From contig DOHC01000161.1 of the NCBI GenBank assembly GCA_003535475.1, positions 1 through 7,549 on the forward strand: 7,549 nt of DNA. Reading direction: 5' to 3'. The position numbers and the translations under genes are program-made. The notes under the pieces were generated by a model. The model had not been told where the DNA came from. It saw only the letters and a program-made list of their open reading frames with translations, and did no database searches. This stretch comes from Nitrospiraceae bacterium. Lineage in GTDB: Bacteria; Nitrospirota; Thermodesulfovibrionia; Thermodesulfovibrionales; UBA1546. This document shows, in pieces, positions 1-7,007 of the stretch; position 1 is the stretch's first letter, and each line of letters begins with the position of its first letter.

Positions 1-301
1 CGGAAGATTTTTATGGCCCGGATTTAGCGACAACAGCCGTGTGCTTAAATGGATGTGCGAACGCGTTGACGGCAAGGTTGGCGCAAAAAAATCAGCAATA
101 GGTTTATTGCCTGTGGATCGGGACCTTGACCTTAATGGAATAGAGCTGCCTGCTGAAAACATGGAAGAGCTGAAGAAGGTTGACCTTGACGAGTGGAAGG
201 CTGAGATACCTGACATTGAGAAACATTTTGCAGTGTTCGGAAACCGTCTGCCCGAAAGGCTTAAAAGACAGCTTAAGGAACTTGCAGAGCGCCTTGGATA
301 A
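1..301 (+). CDS. pckG: Phosphoenolpyruvate carboxykinase (GTP), C-terminal fragment (5' end outside window)
   Basis: Ninety-nine residues are readable from base 2 to the TAA at 299-301, and the frame is open at the window edge. The fragment opens with GRFLWPGFSDNSRVLKWM, the guanine-binding segment of GTP-dependent PEP carboxykinases (human PCK1 has FLWPGFGENSRVLEWM). Its two Phe residues and its Asn match the known guanine-contacting positions. The rest (AIGLLP, then a Glu/Lys-rich helical tail ending PERLKRQLKELAERLG) fits the family C-terminus. The enzyme interconverts oxaloacetate plus GTP with PEP, GDP and CO2 in the cytoplasm, linking the TCA cycle and gluconeogenesis. The catalytic P-loop and metal ligands lie upstream of the window and cannot be checked. 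The family's usual Gly-Glu after the second Phe is Ser-Asp here, a mild change. The GTG at 41 is an internal Val codon, not a start. Confidence 0.93.
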   Translation, partial: GRFLWPGFSDNSRVLKWMCERVDGKVGAKKSAIGLLPVDRDLDLNGIELPAENMEELKKVDLDEWKAEIPDIEKHFAVFGNRLPERLKRQLKELAERLG

Positions 302-320
302 TATTGCTTCTGCATTGAAT

Positions 321-324
321 AGGA
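321..324 (+). promoter_or_regulatory. Weak Shine-Dalgarno (AGGA) before the TTG start at 335
   Basis: AGGA lies 10 nt before the TTG at 335. An in-frame TAG at 320-322 leaves this TTG as the first possible start in the frame. The first in-frame ATG is residue 120, which would delete the conserved N-lobe, so a non-ATG start is required. Confidence 0.45.
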
Positions 325-334
325 TTTAACTCAA

Positions 335-2065
335 TTGGAAAAGACACTTTCAAAAAAATCTCTCGTCAATGTCTTGGGGGTTGTGTATGTCCACACAAAA
401 ACCAGTGACGGCGGAGACCTTTATCTCACACGGTTTGCCGAACTCTACGAAGAACATTTTGATATCACAAACTGGTATGAAAAGAACTGGTTCGACAAAC
501 ACAAGATTAGGCTTAAAGGCACAAGTTCTGTTTACAGAGTCCCTACAAAAGAGGTTAAGGGCAAAAGCCTCGACCTTGTAGTCAAGAACTGCCGTGTTGG
601 AGAGGATGTTCCTCTGGATACGCATACTCTGGAAGAATTCTGTGACGCCGAGTTCAACAGCCCGTGGGAAGAGTTTTCTTTGGTCACGGAGATGCGCGAA
701 AACACCTATGGCCCGAAAGAGATGAGGGTTAACACACAACGACCCATGGCTATTTATGTCCCGCCTGAAAAGATGCAGTTGTGGCAGAGCGGAAGGTCGC
801 GTGAGAAAATCAACCGCATAAGGGCCAAACATCCGGGCATTGATCTGGATATATTAAAACAGTACAAACTCATATACGAATGGATTAAAGGCAAAAATCT
901 TATCGAAGTTTTCGAACTTATCAATGTGGACAGCGCTGAGCTTGTAAGTCATCTAAAAAAAATAAATTACAAGGGGATAGGCGACCTAAACAAAAAAGGA
1001 TACCTCGTTGCCGACATGAAGCCGGAGCATATCATAATCAGTGAAGAGAATACTGAACGCATCAAAGAGATTGGCAGCGCTCAGGATATAGACGCTCCAA
1101 GTAAACAGATAGAATTTCTATATCAACTGCTGAATGACGGTAACTATTCAGTAATTGATTATGAACTTCTGTCACGCACTCCTGAGCATGAGGATGCGGT
1201 TAAATCTTCCCGGAGACATTCATATCTGGATGACCAGCTTAACCGTTTCACGCCGACTCCTTTGCCCTCTCATCTGTCTTACAAAGAAATCTTCGGCGTA
1301 CCTTACATTTATGGACACGCAGAGAGCACAGGGGGCCGCTTGTGGGTTGTTGGGAAAAATGCGCATCTGTTCGATTATTTTCTGCCTGAGAGGTGGAGGA
1401 AGACGCCTTCAATCAGATTGTCATTTTCAAAGGAAGTGTTCTATACGATAACAAAAGACAACATTCACCTTGTCTGGAAAACTTCGCGCGTAGGTGAAAT
1501 GCACAACATGGAAGAAAATGGCAGCTATAATCCTAAAATCCGTCAGTTCGGGATAAACAGCCCGTTTGAGGAATTTGCGATCGCCCATGAACTGAACCAG
1601 ATTGGAATCTCCTGCGTTTATGTAAGGGCTATATACATGACCGGAAGCGCAAAGATAGAACCATCAACTGATATGAGAAAATACGAGTCTCACAAAAGCA
1701 TACTTGACCCTGAAGGCAATCCCATTCTTCAGGAGAATTATAACTACATAACAATCAGGGGTTATTACAACGGCCCGGATCAGTGGGTTGCCGAGCACAG
1801 CGATGCTTTGTACGCTCCGATAGATCTTTACAAGGCGGCTTATAGAGGAATAATTGATGAATCAGAATGTCAGAAACTTTTAAATGAAGTAAAAGATAAA
1901 CTAAAGAAAGCCGGATATGACGGCTCATTGCTGAAAACCAACGACCTCTTGCTGGCAATAGACGATAAGGAGTATATTATGAAAAATGATTCCGGCAAGC
2001 CCGAAGTCATCATCTGTAATTTCGAGCTAATATGGAAGGTCACTGCGCCTGCTTCTTCACAGTAA
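335..2065 (+). CDS. Tandem protein-kinase-like protein of unknown function (active-looking copy 1, degenerate copy 2)
   Basis: I do not recognise a named family for this 576-residue protein. Two homologous halves are visible, about residues 13-279 and 319-566. Copy 1 has a possible Gly-loop strand (GTSSVYRV, 62-69), an LVVK strand (Lys84), a helix with Glu112/Glu113 (NSPWEEF), a hinge-like LIYEWIKGKNL (179-189), a catalytic-loop-like GYLVADMKPEHIII (222-235; Asp227, Lys229) and a DFG-position motif VIDYELLSRTP (273-283; Asp275). Copy 2 repeats this as LVWK (Lys382), NSPFEEF (409-414), a GYDGSLLKTNDLLL loop (527-540) and IICNFELIW (559-567), but Leu532 and Asn562 replace the two Asp residues. 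No signal peptide or membrane segment is seen, so it is probably cytoplasmic. The TTG start is inferred from the frame and a weak AGGA. The gene follows pckG by 33 nt on the same strand, so co-transcription is likely. By analogy with kinases, copy 1 might transfer or bind a nucleotide phosphate and copy 2 might regulate it or bind substrate. This is inference: substrate and activity are unknown, and an APH-like or purely scaffolding role is equally open. Confidence 0.8.
   Translation: MEKTLSKKSLVNVLGVVYVHTKTSDGGDLYLTRFAELYEEHFDITNWYEKNWFDKHKIRLKGTSSVYRVPTKEVKGKSLDLVVKNCRVGEDVPLDTHTLEEFCDAEFNSPWEEFSLVTEMRENTYGPKEMRVNTQRPMAIYVPPEKMQLWQSGRSREKINRIRAKHPGIDLDILKQYKLIYEWIKGKNLIEVFELINVDSAELVSHLKKINYKGIGDLNKKGYLVADMKPEHIIISEENTERIKEIGSAQDIDAPSKQIEFLYQLLNDGNYSVIDYELLSRTPEHEDAVKSSRRHSYLDDQLNRFTPTPLPSHLSYKEIFGVPYIYGHAESTGGRLWVVGKNAHLFDYFLPERWRKTPSIRLSFSKEVFYTITKDNIHLVWKTSRVGEMHNMEENGSYNPKIRQFGINSPFEEFAIAHELNQIGISCVYVRAIYMTGSAKIEPSTDMRKYESHKSILDPEGNPILQENYNYITIRGYYNGPDQWVAEHSDALYAPIDLYKAAYRGIIDESECQKLLNEVKDKLKKAGYDGSLLKTNDLLLAIDDKEYIMKNDSGKPEVIICNFELIWKVTAPASSQ
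371..1171 (+). repeat. Protein-level repeat unit 1: kinase-like domain copy A (residues ~13-279)
   Basis: This first copy of the internal duplication runs from VLGVVYVH to the DYELL motif. Anchors shared with copy B are LGVVYVH/FGVPYIY, IRL, TKE/TKD, LVVK..RVGE/LVWK..RVGE, NSPWEEF/NSPFEEF, RPMAIY/RAIY and GY-x10-LLL-like catalytic loops. The Lys84, Asp227 and Asp275 codons are at 584-586, 1013-1015 and 1157-1159. At DNA level only short identities survive (for example AACAGCCCGT at 656 and at 1556), so the duplication is old. Confidence 0.72.
1289..2032 (+). repeat. Protein-level repeat unit 2: degenerate kinase-like domain copy B (residues ~319-566)
   Basis: This second copy begins at IFGVPYIY and ends at the CNFELI motif. 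The offset from copy A drifts from 306 residues at the N-terminus to 298 at the Lys and 300 at NSPxEEF, so only small insertions and deletions separate the N-lobes. The C-lobes differ more: the catalytic loop to DFG-position distance is 48 residues in copy A and 30 in copy B. Copy B keeps Lys382 and Glu412/413 but has Leu and Asn where copy A has its two Asp residues, which suggests a pseudokinase-type domain. Confidence 0.7.
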
Positions 2066-2066
2066 C

Positions 2067-2912
2067 CTAACCCTCTCTTCCCCTCTTCACCGCATCAGCA
2101 ACCAAAGCAACCTTCCTCATCTCCTTAACATCATGAACCCTGATAATGTTTGCGCCGTTTAAAATTGAGATTGCAACCGACGCGGCAGTTCCTTCAAGCC
2201 TCTCTGATGCAGGCGCATCGCCAAGAATCTTTCCTATGAATGCCTTTCTTGATACTCCGGCGAGCAATGGTTTTTCAAGAAGTGTAAATTCACGGAGGTT
2301 TTTTATTATCTCAAGGTTATGGTCAAAGGTCTTCCCAAAACCGATTCCGGGGTCTATTATAATTTTATCTTCTGCAATTCCTGATTCAACGGCAAGCCTT
2401 ATGCTTTCTCTGAAGTAATCCATAATCTCAGGGATTAATGCCTCATACTGTGGATTTGCCTGCATACTCTTCGGCGTCCCTTTTATATGCATGATAACAA
2501 CAGGGCATTTATATTGAGAGACAACCTTTGGCATCTCAGGGTCAAACCGCAGCCCGCTTATATCATTAACAATTGACGCGCCTGCATCCATTGCCCTTTT
2601 TGCAACCTCTGCCTTGTATGTGTCTATTGATATGGGAACTTTAATATTTTTTGCGAGAGCTTCTATAACAGGGATTGTGCGGCTTATCTCTTCCTGAAGG
2701 GGAACAGGCGCAGAGCCGGGCCTTGTTGATTCTCCGCCGACATCAATAATATCAGCGCCCTCTTCAGCCATCTCCTGCGCCCTTTTAACCGCAAGCGCTC
2801 TGTCAAAATACCGCCCGCCGTCTGAAAAAGAATCAGGCGTGACATTCAGAATGCCCATGAGACAGGTTTTTTTAGAAAAATCTAAGGAGAAACTTGACCA
2901 CCGGAGGTTCAA
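2067..2912 (-). CDS. folP: Dihydropteroate synthase
   Basis: This 281-residue cytoplasmic TIM-barrel enzyme condenses 6-hydroxymethyl-7,8-dihydropterin diphosphate with p-aminobenzoate to give 7,8-dihydropteroate in folate synthesis; it is the sulfonamide target. The signatures are all present: [16 protein letters not shown] (18-33), [10 protein letters not shown] (57-66), SIDT (95-98), VNDISG (115-120), [11 protein letters not shown] (185-195), GVSRKAFIG (219-227) and the C-terminal RVHDV (258-262). Length is normal. The start is the TTG at 2912, overlapping the ftsH stop by 4 nt (TTGA), which points to translational coupling. No strong Shine-Dalgarno is seen, only AAAAGG about 10 nt upstream. 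The first ATG (Met19) would cut into the first barrel motif. It is last in the minus-strand operon and ends 1 nt from the convergent kinase-like gene. No residue suggests loss of activity. Confidence 0.96.
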   Translation of the reverse strand: MNLRWSSFSLDFSKKTCLMGILNVTPDSFSDGGRYFDRALAVKRAQEMAEEGADIIDVGGESTRPGSAPVPLQEEISRTIPVIEALAKNIKVPISIDTYKAEVAKRAMDAGASIVNDISGLRFDPEMPKVVSQYKCPVVIMHIKGTPKSMQANPQYEALIPEIMDYFRESIRLAVESGIAEDKIIIDPGIGFGKTFDHNLEIIKNLREFTLLEKPLLAGVSRKAFIGKILGDAPASERLEGTAASVAISILNGANIIRVHDVKEMRKVALVADAVKRGREG

Positions 2913-4717
2913 GCCTGCAGAGCCTTTTTTGATTCAAATTCTTTTACGAGCTCCTCTATCTCTACGGCGTCCATCGTCTCTTTTTCAAGAAGCGCCTTTG
3001 CAAGGGCGTCAAGGAAATCAAAATTCTCAGAAACAATAGCCTTTGCCCTTTCATACGCCTCCATAACTAAGCGTTTTACCTCTTCGTCAATGTCCGTAGC
3101 GGTCTTTTCGCTGTAGTCTTTATGTTTTGCTATCTCTCTTCCGAGGAATATCTGCTCGTCTTTCTTGCCGAATGTCAATGGCCCGAGTTTTTCGCTCATG
3201 CCCCATTCCGTAACCATCCGCCTTGCAAGCTCAGTAGCGCGTTCAAGGTCATTGCCTGCGCCTGTGGTCATATGCTTTAAGGCAATCTCTTCAGCCGCCC
3301 TTCCGCCAAGAAGAACTGTAAGCGTCTTTAAGAGATAATCCTTTGAATATGTATATCTGTCATCAATAGGAAGCTGCTGTGTTACGCCGAGCGTCCTTCC
3401 GCGGGGAATGATGCTAACCTTATGAATAGGGTCAGTTCCCGGAGTAAGCTTTGCAACAAGCGTATGCCCTGCCTCATGATAAGCAGTGTTCTTCTTTTCT
3501 TCCTCGCTTATTATCATGCTCTTCCGCTCAACACCCATGAGAACTTTATCCTTTGCGAACTCAAAATCAGACATATCAACATTGCTCTTTGATTTTCTTG
3601 CGGCAAGAAGCGCTGCCTCATTTACAAGATTCGCAAGGTCAGCGCCTGTAAATCCGGGCGCCCCTCTCGCAATAACCTCAAGGTTAACGTTTTCATCCAA
3701 TGGGATATTCTTGGTATGCGACTTTATTATCTCGAGCCTTCCCTTAACATCAGGCACAGGCACGACAACCTGCCTGTCAAATCTGCCCGGCCTTAGAAGC
3801 GCCGGATCAAGCACATCAGGCCTGTTGGTTGCTGCAAGTATTATCACGCCCTCGTTCCCTTCAAAACCATCCATTTCAACCAGCAGCTGATTTAATGTCT
3901 GTTCTCTCTCGTCATGCCCACCGCCGAGCCCTGCGCCCCTGTGGCGGCCGACAGCGTCTATCTCATCAATAAAGATTATGCACGGAGCGCTTTTCTTTGA
4001 CTGTTCAAATAAATCCCTCACCCTTGATGCGCCAACTCCCACAAACATCTCAACAAAGTCAGAGCCTGATATTGAAAAGAACGGAACTCCTGCTTCTCCA
4101 GCAATTGCCTTTGCAAGCAGGGTCTTCCCTGTGCCCGGAGCGCCCACAAGGAGCACGCCCTTGGGTATCTTGCCTCCGAGTTTTGAAAATTTCTGGGGCG
4201 ACTTGAGAAAATCTATTATCTCCTGCACCTCTTCTTTTGCTTCTTCTATCCCTGCCACATCGGCAAAAGTTATCTTTACAGACTTATCAGACACCAGCTT
4301 TGCCTTGCTTTTCCCGAACGACAGCGCCTTATTTCCTCCGGTCTGCATCTGCCGCATAAAGAATATCCATATGAGCACAAGAAATATTATAGGCCCCCAT
4401 GAGAAAAAGAAATTCACATACCACGGATTCTGTTCAGGCGGCTTTGCGGTAATCTTCACTCCTTTTGCCTTCAAATCCTTCACAAGGTCAGGGTATGCGG
4501 CCAGATATGTTTTAAACTTTTTCCCGTCTCTCAAACGTCCTGTTACATAGTTTTCCGTTATAACAACCTCTTCAACGCTCCCTGCGTCAAGCTTTGCTAT
4601 GAATTCGGAGAATATCATCTCCTCTTCAACCTTCTTCGGCGCATTCAGGAGATTAAAGAGGAGTATTGTCATCACTATCATCAGCATCCAGACAAAGACA
4701 TTTCTATACTTGTTCAA
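2909..4717 (-). CDS. ftsH: ATP-dependent zinc metalloprotease FtsH
   Basis: This 602-residue inner-membrane AAA+ protease degrades unassembled or damaged membrane proteins and some cytoplasmic regulators as a hexamer. The order is: TM1 (about 5-24), an extracytoplasmic FtsH_ext domain (about 28-100), TM2 (about 102-121), and the AAA+ module. That module has Walker A GAPGTGKT (192-199), the pore motif FVG (225-227), Walker B IIFIDE (247-252), and a second region of homology with [20 protein letters not shown] (296-315) and arginine fingers Arg312/Arg315. The M41 peptidase domain follows, with HEAGH (414-418) and the likely third zinc ligand Asp490 in TGAGND. Length is ordinary (E. coli FtsH is 644-647 residues), and the short C-terminal tail is typical. 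The start is TTG at 4717, chosen for a near-perfect AAGGAGG 5 nt upstream. The usual tilS/hpt partners are absent and rph lies directly upstream. Confidence 0.98.
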   Translation of the reverse strand: MNKYRNVFVWMLMIVMTILLFNLLNAPKKVEEEMIFSEFIAKLDAGSVEEVVITENYVTGRLRDGKKFKTYLAAYPDLVKDLKAKGVKITAKPPEQNPWYVNFFFSWGPIIFLVLIWIFFMRQMQTGGNKALSFGKSKAKLVSDKSVKITFADVAGIEEAKEEVQEIIDFLKSPQKFSKLGGKIPKGVLLVGAPGTGKTLLAKAIAGEAGVPFFSISGSDFVEMFVGVGASRVRDLFEQSKKSAPCIIFIDEIDAVGRHRGAGLGGGHDEREQTLNQLLVEMDGFEGNEGVIILAATNRPDVLDPALLRPGRFDRQVVVPVPDVKGRLEIIKSHTKNIPLDENVNLEVIARGAPGFTGADLANLVNEAALLAARKSKSNVDMSDFEFAKDKVLMGVERKSMIISEEEKKNTAYHEAGHTLVAKLTPGTDPIHKVSIIPRGRTLGVTQQLPIDDRYTYSKDYLLKTLTVLLGGRAAEEIALKHMTTGAGNDLERATELARRMVTEWGMSEKLGPLTFGKKDEQIFLGREIAKHKDYSEKTATDIDEEVKRLVMEAYERAKAIVSENFDFLDALAKALLEKETMDAVEIEELVKEFESKKALQA

Positions 4718-4722
4718 ACCTT

Positions 4723-4729
4723 CCTCCTT
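4723..4729 (-). promoter_or_regulatory. Consensus Shine-Dalgarno AAGGAGG fixing the ftsH TTG start
   Basis: The minus strand reads AAGGAGG, then 5 nt, then TTG. This is the strongest ribosome binding site in the window. It supports TTG at 4717 over the in-frame ATG at residue 11, which would remove half of TM1. Independent translation of ftsH, rather than coupling to rph, is likely. Confidence 0.85.
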
Positions 4730-4768
4730 GGATATACTTCTGATATTTTACCACATTATCTAAGTTAT

Positions 4769-5503
4769 CTAAAAGCTCAGCACGTCATCAATTTTCACAA
4801 CACTTTTCTGAACTTCCACCAGCTTCTTAATCCCGTCTCCAGCCAGGTCTATAAGCCTGTCAAGCGTCTTCCTTGAAAACGGGATTCCCTCTGCAGTGCC
4901 CTGCACCTCAACAAAATTCCCGCTGCCTGTCATAACAACATTCATATCAACCTCTGCCATGGAATCTTCAGCATAACTCAGGTCAAGAACAGGCTGCCCA
5001 TTCACAATGCCTACGCTTACAGCCGCAAGATAATCTTTTAACGGCATTCTTTCCAGTATCCCGTTTTTAAGGGCATTTCTGAGCGCATCCGCAAGACAGA
5101 TAAATGCGCCTGTTATACTCACTGTCCTTGTACTGCCGTCCGCCTCTATTACATCGCAGTCTATCCATACTGTCCTTTCACCCAGTATGCCAAGGTCGAC
5201 AACTGACCTTAACGCCCTTCCTATAAGCCTCTGTATCTCGTGCGTCCTTCCGCCAATTCTTCCCGTGCTTGACTCGCGCACTATCCTTGTATGAGACGAC
5301 TTCGGCAGCATTGAATACTCTGCGGTAACCCATCCTTTTTTCTGGTCCTTCAGGAACTGAGGAACCTTTTCTTCTATCGATGCTGTGCAGATAACCCTTG
5401 TGTTTCCCATTTCAATAAGCACAGAGCCGTCCGCTGTCCCTACAAATCCCCTTGTGATCTTCAATTTTCTCAAGTCTGTATTTGCTCTATTGTCAATCCT
5501 CAT
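4769..5503 (-). CDS. rph: Ribonuclease PH
   Basis: This 244-residue cytoplasmic phosphorolytic 3'-5' exoribonuclease trims tRNA 3' ends using inorganic phosphate, as a ring of six subunits. Family marks are [15 protein letters not shown] (26-40), [11 protein letters not shown] (57-67), [15 protein letters not shown] (85-99; Arg86), the phosphate-binding STRT (124-127; Arg126), SITGAF (129-134), [20 protein letters not shown] (173-192; Asp180, Asp186) and [13 protein letters not shown] (199-211). Length matches typical Rph (about 240-256). The N-terminus ([16 protein letters not shown]) departs from the usual RxDGRxxxxLRP but keeps Asp and Arg. The ATG at 5503 has GGAGG 4 nt upstream. It lies 71 nt after murI and 51 nt before ftsH. 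The partner rdgB/ysnA gene common after rph is not present here. Confidence 0.97.
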   Translation of the reverse strand: MRIDNRANTDLRKLKITRGFVGTADGSVLIEMGNTRVICTASIEEKVPQFLKDQKKGWVTAEYSMLPKSSHTRIVRESSTGRIGGRTHEIQRLIGRALRSVVDLGILGERTVWIDCDVIEADGSTRTVSITGAFICLADALRNALKNGILERMPLKDYLAAVSVGIVNGQPVLDLSYAEDSMAEVDMNVVMTGSGNFVEVQGTAEGIPFSRKTLDRLIDLAGDGIKKLVEVQKSVVKIDDVLSF

Positions 5504-5507
5504 CTAT

Positions 5508-5512
5508 CCTCC
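5508..5512 (-). promoter_or_regulatory. Shine-Dalgarno GGAGG of rph
   Basis: The minus strand reads GGAGG, then ATAG, then ATG. The 4 nt spacing is slightly short. The site lies just downstream of the murI-rph hairpin, so ribosome entry at rph is independent of murI. Confidence 0.75.
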
Positions 5513-5529
5513 ATTGTCATAGTGCAATC

Positions 5530-5575
5530 GAACAGCAGAGCAATAGCAGAAGAATTCACTGCTGCTCCGCTGTTC
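5530..5575 (-). other. Long imperfect hairpin between murI and rph
   Basis: Outer arms GAACAGCAGAGC (5530-5541) and GCTCCGCTGTTC (5564-5575) pair at 11 of 12 positions. A 3-nt bulge (5542-5544) leads to an inner stem, AGCAG (5545-5549) with CTGCT (5559-5563), closed by a 9-nt loop containing GAATTC. On the transcript strand the stem starts at the last base of the murI stop codon. No T-run follows on either side, so it is not a classic intrinsic terminator. It could be an mRNA stabiliser or processing site, an attenuator, or one copy of a dispersed palindromic repeat. Confidence 0.7.
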
Positions 5576-6393
5576 TACTGATCCGATAAACTAATCTTAT
5601 TTATGTGTTCAATCCTCTGTTCAAGAAACCTCTCGCCTACCATTATAAACCTCTCAGGAGAATCTGTGACATAGAATTCCCTTGACGGTCTTCCCTTCGC
5701 CCTTCTCTCCATGCCGTCTTTTTTTAATGTCCCGGCTGTTCTCTTAGCTGTTTCAACAGCGGAATCTATAAGCCTTATATCAGAGCCCATAACCTCTGAA
5801 ATAACCTTTTTAAGCAGGGGATAATGCGTGCATCCCAAAACAAGCGTATCCACGCCCTTTTCTTTTACCTCTCTTAAGTATTTTTCCGCAACCATCATTG
5901 CGATTTCTCCTTCTGTCCACCCTTCCTCAACCAGAGGGACAAAGAGAGGGCATGGAAATCCGAATACCTGCACATTTCCGTCAATCGCTTCTATTGCCTT
6001 CTTATATGCGCTGCTTCTGATAGTCGCCTCTGTTCCTATTACGCCGATTTTTTTATTCCTCGTGCTCTTTACCGCCTCGCTTGCGCCCGGTTCTATAACG
6101 CCGATAACAGGAACAGACACGCTTTTCCTTATCGCTTCAAGACTGACAGAGGATGCGGTATTGCACGCAACAACAAGAAGTTTTATGCCCTTTGACGCGA
6201 GGAACTGGGTATTCTCAAAAGAATACCTTGTCACGGTTTCGGGTGACCTTATGCCGTAAGGAACTCTCGCCGTATCTCCGAGATATATCGTGCTTTCAGC
6301 CGGCAATACCCTGAATATTTCCTTGAGGGCAGTAAGCCCGCCCACTCCTGAATCAAAGACTCCTATAGGACTGTTGTTATTTATCTCATTCAT
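5575..6393 (-). CDS. murI: Glutamate racemase
   Basis: This 272-residue cofactor-independent racemase makes D-glutamate for peptidoglycan stem peptides in the cytoplasm. Motifs in order are PIGVFDSGVGGLT (9-21; Asp14, Ser15), YLGDTARVPYG (37-47), VVACNTAS (74-81; catalytic Cys77), VIGVIEPG (96-103), IGVIGTEATI (116-125), PLVEEGW (153-159) and LVLGCTHYPLL (184-194; catalytic Cys188). Both catalytic Cys residues are present and length is normal. The ATG at 6393 overlaps the stop of the GerMN gene in an ATGA (6390-6393). The nearest Shine-Dalgarno-like GGAG is too far upstream (about 14 nt), so translation probably depends on coupling. It sits with an amidase and a GerMN protein, a coherent cell-wall group. 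Confidence 0.97.
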   Translation of the reverse strand: MNEINNNSPIGVFDSGVGGLTALKEIFRVLPAESTIYLGDTARVPYGIRSPETVTRYSFENTQFLASKGIKLLVVACNTASSVSLEAIRKSVSVPVIGVIEPGASEAVKSTRNKKIGVIGTEATIRSSAYKKAIEAIDGNVQVFGFPCPLFVPLVEEGWTEGEIAMMVAEKYLREVKEKGVDTLVLGCTHYPLLKKVISEVMGSDIRLIDSAVETAKRTAGTLKKDGMERRAKGRPSREFYVTDSPERFIMVGERFLEQRIEHINKISLSDQ

Positions 6394-7007
6394 CGGAAGC
6401 TAAAATTATTCTCCTTGTCTCCTGTTCGCCTCAGCGAATCAGACAAGTCTGAAGAAACTATATCCTTTAACGGATAAGAAAGATATAAATGCCCTCCGAG
6501 GCTTTCCATCTCTCTCCCCTCAATCAATATTTTCACATCGGTTATATCATACACATTAGACATAAGGCTCTCATATAACCCTCTCAGCAGCAAAAACTCT
6601 GCTGCCGCATCGCCGCCAAAGTTTCTCCTGAATTCATCCGACAGGTCAACATAGAGCATACCGTCATCACCCCTGTATAAGCCTATAAGCTTTGCATCTT
6701 TTGGCATTTCTGAAACACTTGCGTTAACCGGGCCTTTAAGAAATTCGCTTATCACCGCCTCCGCAACCGTCATCTGAATTGTCTTCTTCTGAGCCTTCCT
6801 CTCCTCCATCTGCAATCTTCCGCCTGCAGGATAGTAGATTCTGAGAGTGAACATATCTTCCACTGTGCCGCCAACTCTTTCTTCAGTCTCTTTAGCAGGC
6901 ATTGCCTGCGAAGGAAACTTTTTTGAGAAATAAAAATAGCCTCCTGTCATGCCCGCCGCAAAAAGCAGGAGGAAGACCGGTATCCACAAATATTTTTTAC
7001 TGGCCAT
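6390..7007 (-). CDS. GerMN-domain membrane-anchored protein
   Basis: This 205-residue protein has a short basic N-terminus (MASKKY), one hydrophobic segment (about 7-27) acting as a signal anchor, a linker (30-52) and a GerMN-like domain (about 53-180). GerMN features are the opening strand FTLRIYYP (53-60), TVAEAVISEFLKGP (80-93), the hallmark LYVDLSDEF (118-126), and the end VKILIEGREMESLGGHLYLS (158-177). No lipobox Cys is seen, so it is a membrane anchor rather than a lipoprotein. GerMN domains occur in Bacillus GerM and in many non-sporulating bacteria, usually with peptidoglycan hydrolases or LpqB-like proteins; the molecular role is poorly defined. The ATG at 7007 overlaps the amidase gene by 11 nt and has AAAAGGA about 10 nt upstream. 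It probably faces the periplasm and assists the amidase or murein remodelling (inference). Confidence 0.88.
   Translation of the reverse strand: MASKKYLWIPVFLLLFAAGMTGGYFYFSKKFPSQAMPAKETEERVGGTVEDMFTLRIYYPAGGRLQMEERKAQKKTIQMTVAEAVISEFLKGPVNASVSEMPKDAKLIGLYRGDDGMLYVDLSDEFRRNFGGDAAAEFLLLRGLYESLMSNVYDITDVKILIEGREMESLGGHLYLSYPLKDIVSSDLSDSLRRTGDKENNFSFR

Noticed and set aside
41..301. GTG at 41 as the start of a small 86-residue gene
   Set aside because: The frame stays open to base 2 and the residues before it (FLWPGF) are part of the PEP carboxykinase signature, so this is an internal codon.
291..318. Possible hairpin after pckG (GCAGAGC ... GCTTCTGC)
   Set aside because: The stem is short and bulged with a loop of about 12 nt and no T-run, so it is not convincing as a terminator.
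350..832. 160-residue minus-strand frame antisense to the kinase-like gene
   Set aside because: It has no recognisable domain or clear start signal, and the opposite frame shows a convincing internal protein repeat.
3978..4550. 190-residue plus-strand frame antisense to ftsH
   Set aside because: It is a long open frame opposite the highly conserved AAA+ region of ftsH, with a Ser/Pro/Phe-rich composition typical of antisense shadows and no recognisable domain.
4730..4768. Promoter for ftsH in the rph-ftsH gap (TAAAAT-like -10)
   Set aside because: The -10-like sequence lacks a recognisable -35 at proper spacing; AT-rich gaps give such matches by chance.
5530..5575. Rho-independent terminator between murI and rph
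   Set aside because: The stem is strong but no T-run follows on the minus strand (GATTGCACTATG), and the operon continues with rph.
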